This document shows, piece after piece, positions 15,738 to 22,980 of a stretch of 24,599 nt of DNA; position 1 is the first letter of the stretch; every line of letters starts with the position of its first letter. The stretch is from a virus: positions 1 through 24,599 of IMG/VR virus record IMGVR_UViG_3300011114_000512; one strand, written 5' to 3'. The notes below the pieces were generated by a model. That model was not told where the DNA came from. It ran no database searches and saw only the letters and a program-made list of their open reading frames with translations. The translations under genes were made by a program, and so were the position numbers.

Positions 15738-16154
15738 ATGGCTGATACAGTTGCAAGCCAGACGCTTTTTGACGGAGAGCGCAAGGCCATTATGAAGTTC
15801 ACTAACTCCAGCGATGGTACTGGTGAAACAAATGTTGTTAAAGTTAACCCTGCAACACTATTACCTTCAGTAGCAGGTGGCGCATGTGATGCTGTCACAA
15901 TTACCAAGATTACTGCTTTGACGCATGGTATGGAAGTGCAGTTAAAATGGAAAGCCAATACGCCAGTCATTATTGAAACAATTCCGCAAAATAATGCGTA
16001 TCAGCAAGATTTTGAAAAAATTGGGGGTTTAACAAATAATGCGGGTGCGGGTAAAGATGGCGCAATTACCTTTACTACTTTGGATGCGTCAGCAGGTGAC
16101 ACCTATACAGTAGTATTGGAAATGGTCAAACATTATGTTAACCCACTGGGGTAA
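15738..16154 (+). CDS. Conserved virion structural protein, beta-rich
   Basis: The start at ATG 15738 follows GGAGAA (15725-15730) at 7 nt spacing; an in-frame TTG at 15723 precedes that site and is unlikely. The 138-residue protein is beta-strand rich ([42 protein letters not shown]), with no coiled coil or membrane segment. It follows the second terminator and precedes the basic three-module protein. Proteins of this general appearance sit between capsid and adaptor genes in related phages. Structural role is inferred; no family name is offered. Confidence 0.75.
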   Translation: MADTVASQTLFDGERKAIMKFTNSSDGTGETNVVKVNPATLLPSVAGGACDAVTITKITALTHGMEVQLKWKANTPVIIETIPQNNAYQQDFEKIGGLTNNAGAGKDGAITFTTLDASAGDTYTVVLEMVKHYVNPLG

Positions 16155-16156
16155 TA

Positions 16157-16732
16157 ATGCCTTTAATCAAAAGCAAATCTAAAGAAGCTTTTTCAAAAAA
16201 CATTGCCACTGAAATTAAAGCTGGTAAGCCGCCTAAGCAAGCGGCTGCCATAGCGTATAGCGTAAAGCGTGAAGCGCAAAAAATGAAAGATGGCGGAAAG
16301 CCCGGGCTATGGGCTAATATTCATGCCAAGCAAGAACGAATTAAGCATGGTTCTGGTGAGCGTATGCGCAAGCCGGGATCTGAAGGCGCGCCTACTACAG
16401 CTGATTTTAAAGCGGCTGCAGGTACTGCAAAAATGGCAAAAGGTGGCGACCCTAGATTATCTGTTAGTCGTGGTGAAAAGCTACCTACAAGTCAAGGCGC
16501 AGGCCTTACTCAGAAAGGTCGAGATAAATTTAATAGGGCAACCGGTAGTAACCTTAAGGCACCACAAGCAAAGGGTCCAAGACATGATTCTTTTTGCGCA
16601 CGTATGAGTGGTATGCCGGGGCCTATGAAAGATGATAAGGGCCAGCCTACTCGAAAAGCTGCATCTCTTAAGCGTTGGCATTGCGCAGATGGTGGTTCTT
16701 TGACAGCTACAAAAAAGACAGGAAGGTGGTAA
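16157..16732 (+). CDS. Basic three-module protein with SFCARMSGM and KRWHC motifs
   Basis: The 191-residue basic protein joins three segments that I recall as separate small conserved modules in phages and large DNA viruses. Residues 1-40 ([20 protein letters not shown], then [12 protein letters not shown]) resemble one. Residues 46-88 ([15 protein letters not shown], then [14 protein letters not shown]) resemble a second. Residues 120-178 ([33 protein letters not shown]) form a third with two cysteines that could bind metal or form a disulfide. KGG-type motifs (MKDGGKP, MAKGGDP, CADGGSL) separate or end the modules. Domain names (DUF5872/DUF6321-like) are from memory and unverified. It begins 2 nt after the preceding stop. 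Possibly virion or DNA associated. Confidence 0.82.
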   Translation: MPLIKSKSKEAFSKNIATEIKAGKPPKQAAAIAYSVKREAQKMKDGGKPGLWANIHAKQERIKHGSGERMRKPGSEGAPTTADFKAAAGTAKMAKGGDPRLSVSRGEKLPTSQGAGLTQKGRDKFNRATGSNLKAPQAKGPRHDSFCARMSGMPGPMKDDKGQPTRKAASLKRWHCADGGSLTATKKTGRW

Positions 16733-16735
16733 TTC

Positions 16736-17794
16736 ATGTCAACAAGTGGAACCGTCGGTACTACAGTTATTTCGGTTCAACAACTGATTGACCATGGTGC
16801 TCGTCGTGCTGGTAAATTGGCAGAAGAGCTTACCAATGAGCAAGTTTTAGCATCAAAAACTAGTCTATATTACGTTCTTTCCAATATGGCCAATCGCGGC
16901 ATTCAATATTGGTGCATAAATAAAGTTGTGCAGGGCCTTTACCAAGAGCAATACATCTACGATATGCCATTAGGCACTGTTGATGTGTTAAATGCCAATT
17001 ATCGCTCAGTTACTCGTGTTACTACAGGCATGTTTGGCTCTTCAGGTAATGTTGCCAATGCCTATGATGGTAATACCGACACAATTTGCCAACAAAGTGC
17101 ACCAGATGGGTATCTTGGGATTAACAATGGCTCAGGAAATAACGTTTATATTGCAACAGTAGGTATTCTGGCAGGTACTTCTGGGTCTTTTAATATAGAT
17201 ATCCAATGTAGTACCGATAATATTACTTGGACCACTGTATATTCACCCGGAGCCACCACTTGGGTTGACGGTAAATGGTATTACTATGATCTTGAGCCTT
17301 CACAAAGCACGCCTTTGTGGAGAATTAAAGAAAAAGGCGGCGGTACTTTGGCTGTTCGTGAATTGGTATGGGGCACAGCGCCTACAGAAATACCTATGGC
17401 ACGCTTAAATCGTGATGATTACACCAATTTGCCTAATAAAAATTTCACATCAGACCAGCCTTTATTGTTTTGGTTTGATAGAACTATTCCGCAACCGTCA
17501 ATGTATACGTGGCCTGTCCCGGGTAACCCATTTAAGCAAATAGTTGCGTGGTACCATCGTCAAATACAAGATGTAGGCGCATTGAGTGGTGAGCTAGAAA
17601 TTCCACAAAGATGGTACTTGGCAGTTCAGAATATGCTAGCCCATCAAATGGCCATGGAATTACCGGGCGTTGATACAAATAGAATTGCGTATCTTGAGCA
17701 GCAAGCTGATAAGTATTGGAATCAAGCAGATCAAGAAGAAAGAGATAAGTCTCCTATTTATCTTGCGCCTAATATAGCACCTTATACAAGCTAA
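16736..17794 (+). CDS. Head-tail adaptor/tail tubular A-like protein with inserted discoidin-like domain
   Basis: The 352-residue protein has a helical N-terminus (VISVQQLIDHGARRAGKLA, residues 11-29, then a long helix to 60) and a C-terminal part (about 215-352: EIPMARLNRDDY, FWFDRTIPQP, IVAWYHRQIQDVG, EIPQRWYLAVQNMLAHQMAME) typical of phage adaptors that bridge portal and tail (T7 gp11-like). Residues about 93-213 look inserted: NAYDGNTDTICQ, IDIQCSTDNITWTTVYS, WYYYDLEP and the RELVWG end resemble a galactose-binding/discoidin beta-sandwich. GGAAGG lies 9 nt before the ATG. Adaptors form a ring under the portal; the added domain would project outward and may bind a glycan. Domain call is by eye. 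Confidence 0.82.
   Translation: MSTSGTVGTTVISVQQLIDHGARRAGKLAEELTNEQVLASKTSLYYVLSNMANRGIQYWCINKVVQGLYQEQYIYDMPLGTVDVLNANYRSVTRVTTGMFGSSGNVANAYDGNTDTICQQSAPDGYLGINNGSGNNVYIATVGILAGTSGSFNIDIQCSTDNITWTTVYSPGATTWVDGKWYYYDLEPSQSTPLWRIKEKGGGTLAVRELVWGTAPTEIPMARLNRDDYTNLPNKNFTSDQPLLFWFDRTIPQPSMYTWPVPGNPFKQIVAWYHRQIQDVGALSGELEIPQRWYLAVQNMLAHQMAMELPGVDTNRIAYLEQQADKYWNQADQEERDKSPIYLAPNIAPYTS
17012..17374 (+). other. Discoidin/F5-8C-like domain inserted in the adaptor
   Basis: Residues about 93-213 contain the opening A-x-x-A-Y-D-G-N-T-D-T pattern common in F5/8 type C domains, an S-T-D-N-x-x-W-T segment and a closing R-E-L strand. They separate two halves that read as one adaptor fold. Boundaries are approximate. 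Confidence 0.55.
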
Positions 17795-18129
17795 TGCCAC
17801 GTACACTAGATACACTTGGCAATAGTATAATTAGCATAGCAATATGCGATCGTTGTCGCATGAAAAGGGCGTATGTTGATTTATCTCAAGACCCTAATTT
17901 TCCGGGGTTAAGAGTATGTAATCAAGGTTGTAAAGATCAGTTTGACCCGTATAGGTTACCGGCAAGGCAGCCTGAGAAGATTTCGATTCGTTTTCCACGG
18001 CCTGATGCCGATGTAAGCACAGATCCGGATGCATTGATTACTGGACCATACGAGAATTATGAAATCTCGCCTGAAAGTAATCAAGATAATCCGGAAAATA
18101 ATGGAAACTTGGATAACCTAAGTCCCTAA
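17794..18129 (+). CDS. Small Cys4 (zinc-ribbon-like) protein
   Basis: This 111-residue protein has four cysteines in the order C18-x2-C21 and C42-x3-C46, with the second pair in RVCNQGCKDQFDPYR. This suits a single structural zinc site. The C-terminal half is acidic, Asn/Pro-rich and probably disordered. It starts in the stop codon of the adaptor gene (TAATG) with no Shine-Dalgarno, so it is probably translationally coupled, and ends 1 nt before the next ATG. The spacing is close to that of small phage proteins seen next to adaptors. Function is unknown; a role at the head-tail junction is inferred from context. Confidence 0.75.
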   Translation: MPRTLDTLGNSIISIAICDRCRMKRAYVDLSQDPNFPGLRVCNQGCKDQFDPYRLPARQPEKISIRFPRPDADVSTDPDALITGPYENYEISPESNQDNPENNGNLDNLSP

Positions 18130-18130
18130 T

Positions 18131-19864
18131 ATGGCAAACATACAGATTACGCAACTCCCCTCAGCAGGTACTATTACTGGTACTGAGGCTGTACCTATTG
18201 TCCAAAATGGCGTTACTGTACAAACTACAACTGGAGCCATTGCTGCAAGTCCTGCGCAAACTCAAACATTTTTAACAGTTAATCAAGAACCTACTCTTGC
18301 AAATAGCCGTTACGTTGGAGTTGCTTCAGGTTTAACTATTTCTGATGGTGGCGCGCAAGGATTGTTCCAAATTGGCACTACTGGTGCACTCTCAAGCCTG
18401 ATTAATGCCGGTAATGGCATTATGGCAAAAACCGGAAGCACTACGTTAACCCCCAGGACACTTCAAGTCAGTGGCCAAGGTGTAACCATTACAAATGGCG
18501 ATGGTGTCGCTGGTGACCCTACAATTGCCTTAACGGGGGTTGCAGCAACTATTGCCGGTTTAAGCGGTTACGGGCAGTTAACAATGCTGGGTACAGGCGC
18601 AACTATACGCCAATTAACAGGCTCAAGTGGACAAATCACTGTAACTGACGGGGCAGGCACTTCAGGCAATCCAACTATTGCTATTGCTAGTAATCCTGTT
18701 TTGCCGGGCGCGGCTGGTGCGGTTGTCCCTTCTGGCAATACTGCCGCTCGAGCTGCGTTACCTACAAATGGTACGATTCGCTATAATACAGATAACAACA
18801 ATTTTGAGTTTTATCAAAATAGCACTTGGGCAGTTTTTGGTACTGGGGCTGGGTCTGTTACTAATGTAATAGGCACTACAAACCAAATAACAGTTACTAA
18901 TGGCACTACCACGCCTACTGTTTCAATTACTACTAACCCAATAATCCCCGGCACTGGCAGTTTAACGCTGCCAATAGGTAGTTCTTTCGCTCGTCCCGGC
19001 TCTCCTGTTGGTGGCATGTTGCGCTATAACAGCGACCTTGGGGTTGTTGAGGCGTATACGACTGCAGGGTGGGTTACGTTAGGAACTAGCACTGGTGGCG
19101 GCGGTGTAACTGCAATAGCTACAGGAACAGGACTTACCGGTGGGCCTATCACGACCACTGGAACCATAGCTATCGCAGATACAACTGTGGTTGCTGGTAC
19201 GTATGGTTCATCTTCAAACATTCCGCAGATCATAATTAACGCGCAAGGTCAGATTACTAGCGCTACAAATATTGCTGTTGCTACAGGTGGAACTGTTACT
19301 TCGGTTGCTGTATCTGGGGGGTCTACTGGGTTAACAACATCTGGTGGCCCTATTACATCAAGCGGAACGATTACTCTTGCAGGAACTTTAGCCGCAACTT
19401 ATGGCGGCACAGGTCAAAATACGTATAGCACTGGTGATATTTTATATGCCTCTGCGACTAATACGTTAAGCAAGCTGTCTGTTAGCACAAACGGATTCGT
19501 ATTAACACTTGCCGCGGGGGTGCCTACGTGGGCTGCTTCAACTGGCGGTGTAACGTCATTCAGCACCTCTTTAAACGGCTTAACGCCGTCTACTGCTACT
19601 ACAGGAGCTATTACTCTTGCAGGCACGCTAGGCATATCTAGCGGTGGTACTGGTCAGACTACTACGGCTGCGGCGTTCAATGCTTTGTCTCCTATAACCA
19701 CTACTGGCGACCTTATAATAGGGAATGGCACAAATAGCGCCGCAAGGCTTGGGATAGGTTCCAATGGCTATGTCTTAACATCTAATGGAACCACAGCAGC
19801 ATGGCAAGCAGCAAGTGGCGGCTCATCATCCCAAGCTAATGCGTATGCTTGGTTTATTTCTTAG
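18131..19864 (+). CDS. Tail fibre protein with beta repeats
   Basis: The 577-residue Thr/Gly/Ser-rich protein begins ANIQITQLPSAGTITGTEAVP, an N-terminal segment typical of phage fibre proteins. Modules recur: Q-[IV]-T-[VI]-T-[DN]-G segments near residues 115, 168 and 252 (the last two 84 residues apart), and two G-x-[IL]-R-Y-N-x6-E-x-Y-x4-W units near 213 and 294. The C-terminal half has repeated GGTGQ followed by GDILYAS or GDLIIGN and NGYVLTSNG segments. It ends in a hydrophobic AYAWFIS tail. Such fibres trimerise and bind host surfaces. No chaperone or autoprotease domain is visible. Weak site before ATG; 1-nt gap from the Cys4 gene suggests coupling. Confidence 0.85.
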   Translation: MANIQITQLPSAGTITGTEAVPIVQNGVTVQTTTGAIAASPAQTQTFLTVNQEPTLANSRYVGVASGLTISDGGAQGLFQIGTTGALSSLINAGNGIMAKTGSTTLTPRTLQVSGQGVTITNGDGVAGDPTIALTGVAATIAGLSGYGQLTMLGTGATIRQLTGSSGQITVTDGAGTSGNPTIAIASNPVLPGAAGAVVPSGNTAARAALPTNGTIRYNTDNNNFEFYQNSTWAVFGTGAGSVTNVIGTTNQITVTNGTTTPTVSITTNPIIPGTGSLTLPIGSSFARPGSPVGGMLRYNSDLGVVEAYTTAGWVTLGTSTGGGGVTAIATGTGLTGGPITTTGTIAIADTTVVAGTYGSSSNIPQIIINAQGQITSATNIAVATGGTVTSVAVSGGSTGLTTSGGPITSSGTITLAGTLAATYGGTGQNTYSTGDILYASATNTLSKLSVSTNGFVLTLAAGVPTWAASTGGVTSFSTSLNGLTPSTATTGAITLAGTLGISSGGTGQTTTAAAFNALSPITTTGDLIIGNGTNSAARLGIGSNGYVLTSNGTTAAWQAASGGSSSQANAYAWFIS

Positions 19865-19872
19865 GAAAAAAT

Positions 19873-20343
19873 ATGTTAATCCTTGACGCAACCACAAAAT
19901 CAATTGTAGTAGCCATGTCAGGGGCTGCGGCTACGACCAACCCTGACTTTACGGCTGCTTATGCTGATAATAATGGCACGACTTTTACAGAAGGCGCTAA
20001 CGATGGTGCTTTAAATGGTACTTCGTCAGTTACTTTAGTTGCAGCCCCTGCGGCTTCTACACGTAGAACTATCAAGTCTATTACCATAGAAAACAGGGAT
20101 ACTGCAGCTGTTACGCTAACTATTAGCTATAATAATAGTAGTACGCTAAGAACAATTGCGAAAGTTACATTGCAAGTTGGAGATACTTGGACAACAGACG
20201 GTGCGTATGATACTACAGGTAGTTTAAAAACTGTTGGCGGTACTGTCGCAGTAGCAAATATTGCTAACGGCACACAAGGGCAGGTATTGATTGCAGGCGC
20301 ATCTACGCCAGCGTGGAGTTCTATTACTGGCGGCACTTTTTAG
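19873..20343 (+). CDS. Small fibre-associated beta protein
   Basis: The start at ATG 19873 is chosen because TAGGAAAAA lies just before it; an earlier in-frame ATG at 19849 lies inside the fibre gene. The 156-residue product has a beta-sandwich-like core (STRRTIKSITIENRDTAAV, then LTISYNNSSTLRTIAKVTL) and ends in GTQGQVLIAGASTPAWSS, followed by ITGGTF. That end resembles the C-terminal GxxGxVL-x-x-W block of the fibre genes on each side. It may be a fibre subunit or a collar/baseplate accessory. Role is inferred from context. Confidence 0.78.
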   Translation: MLILDATTKSIVVAMSGAAATTNPDFTAAYADNNGTTFTEGANDGALNGTSSVTLVAAPAASTRRTIKSITIENRDTAAVTLTISYNNSSTLRTIAKVTLQVGDTWTTDGAYDTTGSLKTVGGTVAVANIANGTQGQVLIAGASTPAWSSITGGTF

Positions 20344-20353
20344 GGATTAAATT

Positions 20354-20824
20354 ATGGCACAAACTAATTACACGCCAATCTCACTTTACTATAGTACGAC
20401 AGCATCTGCTGTTCCGACGTCGGGGAATCTTGTCAATGGCGAATTGGCTATCAATATTACTGACGGCAAACTGTACTACAAAGATAATACTGGCACAGTT
20501 CAGATAATTGCTACCAAGGCATCGACTACTAACGTATCGTCTATTTCATTTGGTAGCACAGGTTTAACGCCTGCCACAGCCACTACAGGTGCAGTTACTG
20601 TCGCAGGTACATTGGCCATTGCAAATGGCGGCACAAACGCAACAGCGGCTCCTACGGCTGGTGGTGTGCCTTATGGAACTGGTACTGCATATGCGTTTAC
20701 TGCGGCTGGTACTGCGGGTTATGTATTAACAAGTAACGGTGCAAGCGCACCCACATGGGCTGCGGCATCAGGCGGTATATCTGCTGGAAAATCTATAGCT
20801 CTTTCGATGATCTTCGGCTTCTAG
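20354..20824 (+). CDS. Short tail fibre-like protein
   Basis: This 156-residue protein begins YTPISLYYSTTASAVP and has GELAINITDGKLYYKDNTG near 38-56, a segment common in phage fibre proteins. It continues with GLTPATATTGAVTVAGTLAI and a GTAGYVLTSNGASAPTWAA block, ending in a hydrophobic ALSMIFGF tail. The block matches the end of the 577-aa fibre. AGGGA lies 6-8 nt before the ATG. It is a reduced fibre with the same cap arrangement, perhaps made by recombination between fibre genes. Confidence 0.82.
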   Translation: MAQTNYTPISLYYSTTASAVPTSGNLVNGELAINITDGKLYYKDNTGTVQIIATKASTTNVSSISFGSTGLTPATATTGAVTVAGTLAIANGGTNATAAPTAGGVPYGTGTAYAFTAAGTAGYVLTSNGASAPTWAAASGGISAGKSIALSMIFGF

Positions 20825-20854
20825 CGGTTAATTTTTGGATTCTAAGGAGTAATT

Positions 20855-21253
20855 ATGGCTAACCCCAATATTGTTAACGTAACTACCATCTATGGTAAGA
20901 CTACGTACCTCACCCCATCCGGTACTTCTGCGGTGGTTCTGTTACCTAACGCTGCTTCGTCTGGCAAGGTTTTTAAAATCAATCAGATTGTCGCTGCTAA
21001 CGTAAACGGTTCTGCTGCTGTGGATACTACGGTGTCTATTTACTCAAACGGTGCGGTTGCTCAAGGCTCTGCACCATCAGGCGGTACTGCGTATCCAATC
21101 GTAAGTACAGTGTCTGTACCAGCGGATGCTTCGTTAATCGTTACGGATAAAACCACAGCGATTTACTTAGAAGAAGGCAACAGCATTTCTGTAACTTCTG
21201 GTACAGCTAGTGGGATTACCTACTCAATAAGCTACGAAGAAATATCGTCTTAA
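20855..21253 (+). CDS. Small virion protein in fibre cassette
   Basis: This 132-residue protein begins with ANPNIVNVTTIYGKTTYL and continues as a beta-rich, Ser/Thr/Ala protein with KVFKINQIVAANVN and SLIVTDKTTAIYLEEGN near the end. AAGGAG lies 6 nt upstream. No catalytic motif. The uniform beta composition and location between fibre and adhesin genes suggest a tail-tip or fibre-connecting protein. No specific family is claimed. Confidence 0.78.
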   Translation: MANPNIVNVTTIYGKTTYLTPSGTSAVVLLPNAASSGKVFKINQIVAANVNGSAAVDTTVSIYSNGAVAQGSAPSGGTAYPIVSTVSVPADASLIVTDKTTAIYLEEGNSISVTSGTASGITYSISYEEISS

Positions 21254-21265
21254 TAAGGGGTTGCT

Positions 21266-22972
21266 ATGGCAATTCATGGTTATCCCGGTCAGATAATAAG
21301 TGCCAACAGACCTATACCGTTTGGCTCAGGCATCTGGACGCTTTCGACGCTTAAAGGCTACTCCACTGTTGTGCAGATATTTAATGCGACATCTACGTGG
21401 GTATGTCCTCAAGGTGTTACGTCTGTAGAGTATTTGGTTGTTGGTGGTGGCGGTGCTGGTGCGGCAGGCAGGGCCGGTGTGGGCGGTGGTGGCGGTGGAG
21501 GTGCTGGCGGTTTTCTTGCTGGCTCTGCACTAGCTGTTACACCCGGAACTTCATACACAATTACTGTGGGAGCAGGTGGAGCATCTGTTGCTGCTGGAAC
21601 ACCTAGTAATAATGGTTCAAATTCTACATTTATATCTATAACTTCAACTGGTGGTGGTGGTGGATGCTTTGGAAGTACAGGAGCTTCAGTGGCTGGTAAC
21701 GCTGGCGGTTGTGGTGGTGGGGGTACAGCCGCAGGAAGTCGCGGGGATGCTGCTGGCGGTGCTGGAAATACGCCATCAACCACTCCATCGCAGGGTAATT
21801 CTGGTGGTATTGGAAAAGATGCTGGGCCAAATTATGGTGGCGGAGGTGGGGGCGGAGGCGGCGCTCAAGGTTCAAACGGCACTGGTTCTGCTGGAGGTAA
21901 CGGCGGCATTGGTTTAGGGTCTGGACTTAGTGGTGTTGGTACTTATTATGCTGGTGGCGGTGGTGGTGGTACATATACTGCGTCAGGCCCCGGAACGGCG
22001 GGAATTGGCGGTTTAGGTGGGGGGGGTAATGGCTCTAATACTACTAGTGCTGCTGGCTCAAACGGCACTGGAAATACTGGTTCAGGTGGCGGTGGTGGCG
22101 CATCAAACGGTTCTGCATCTAGTTCTGGCGCAGGCGGCTCAGGCATAGTCATCCTTAGATACCAACAGCCCGGCGTTACTGTTGTGACGTTTAACAGCAC
22201 TACTACTTACACAATGCCGACTAATGTTGCTTATGCTGACTACTTAATTGTTGGCGGCGGCGGTGGCGGTGGCTCTGGAACTCCATCCCCCGGTGCATCT
22301 GGTGGCGGCGGAGGCGCAGGTGGGTTTAGAACTGGAACAGGCGCTGCTGTAACTGGCGGGGCTTCATATACTATTACTGTTGGTGACGGCGGTGCTGGAG
22401 GTTCTAACAGTGTTGGAACTGTTGGCAATCCTTCTTCTGTTGTAGGTGGAGCATCTCCATTTGCATCTCCCGGAATTGTTTCTGCTGGTGGTGGATATGG
22501 CGGCGCTGGTGCAACTGCTGGCGGAGCGGGTGGTTCAGGCGGCGGTGGTTCTGGCGGTGGTAGTGCAACCGCTGGTGGTGCTGGCAATACTCCTTCTACA
22601 TCTCCATCACAAGGAAACAATGGTTCTGCTGGTAATGGTGCAGCAAGTTATGGCGCTGGAGCGGGAGGCGGTGCTAGCGCAATAGGCGGTACTTCATCTG
22701 GCTCTTCTGCTGGTACTGGTGGAATAGGTATGGCATCTGGCATAAGCGGCTCTAGTGTTACTTATTCTGGCGGTGGTGGTGGTGGCATTGATTCAGGAAC
22801 AAGGGGAATTGGTGGCGCTGGAGGAGGTGGGTCAGGTGGTTCATCTACTCCAACAATTGCATCTACCGCAGGGACAGCCAATACAGGCGGTGGAGGTGGT
22901 GGTGGCGCTTACCCATCTGGAACAGGCGGCACAGGCGGCTCAGGTATTGTTATTCTTAGACTATATTCGTAA
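21266..22972 (+). CDS. Glycine-rich tail adhesin, two domains
   Basis: The 568-residue protein has a short attachment-like N-terminus (HGYPGQIISANRP then SGIWTLSTL) followed by two ~263-residue glycine-rich domains. Each starts with a beta strand (YLVVGGGG or YLIVGGGG), contains poly-Gly tracts and a GNTPSTxPSQG motif, then a SGxxx-Y-[AS]-GGGGGG segment, and ends in SGIVILR. Such domains occur at phage tail tips; poly-Gly tracts could form polyglycine II sandwiches as in T4-type gp38 adhesins, though direct homology is not claimed. AAGGGG precedes the ATG. It is followed 8 nt later by a paralogue. Likely receptor binding. Confidence 0.85.
   Translation: MAIHGYPGQIISANRPIPFGSGIWTLSTLKGYSTVVQIFNATSTWVCPQGVTSVEYLVVGGGGAGAAGRAGVGGGGGGGAGGFLAGSALAVTPGTSYTITVGAGGASVAAGTPSNNGSNSTFISITSTGGGGGCFGSTGASVAGNAGGCGGGGTAAGSRGDAAGGAGNTPSTTPSQGNSGGIGKDAGPNYGGGGGGGGGAQGSNGTGSAGGNGGIGLGSGLSGVGTYYAGGGGGGTYTASGPGTAGIGGLGGGGNGSNTTSAAGSNGTGNTGSGGGGGASNGSASSSGAGGSGIVILRYQQPGVTVVTFNSTTTYTMPTNVAYADYLIVGGGGGGGSGTPSPGASGGGGGAGGFRTGTGAAVTGGASYTITVGDGGAGGSNSVGTVGNPSSVVGGASPFASPGIVSAGGGYGGAGATAGGAGGSGGGGSGGGSATAGGAGNTPSTSPSQGNNGSAGNGAASYGAGAGGGASAIGGTSSGSSAGTGGIGMASGISGSSVTYSGGGGGGIDSGTRGIGGAGGGGSGGSSTPTIASTAGTANTGGGGGGGAYPSGTGGTGGSGIVILRLYS
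21371..22162 (+). repeat. Glycine-rich adhesin domain, copy 1
   Basis: Spans from the strand before TWVCPQGVTSVEYLVVGGG to SGIVILRY, 264 codons. Contains GNTPSTTPSQG near 21763-21795. Alignable with three other copies by protein pattern, not by DNA identity. Confidence 0.8.
22181..22963 (+). repeat. Glycine-rich adhesin domain, copy 2
   Basis: Spans from the strand before TYTMPTNVAYADYLIVGGG to SGIVILRL, 261 codons. Contains GNTPSTSPSQG near 22583-22615 and GSSVTYSGGGGGG. Same order of landmarks as copy 1. Confidence 0.8.
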
Positions 22973-22980
22973 GGTGAACG

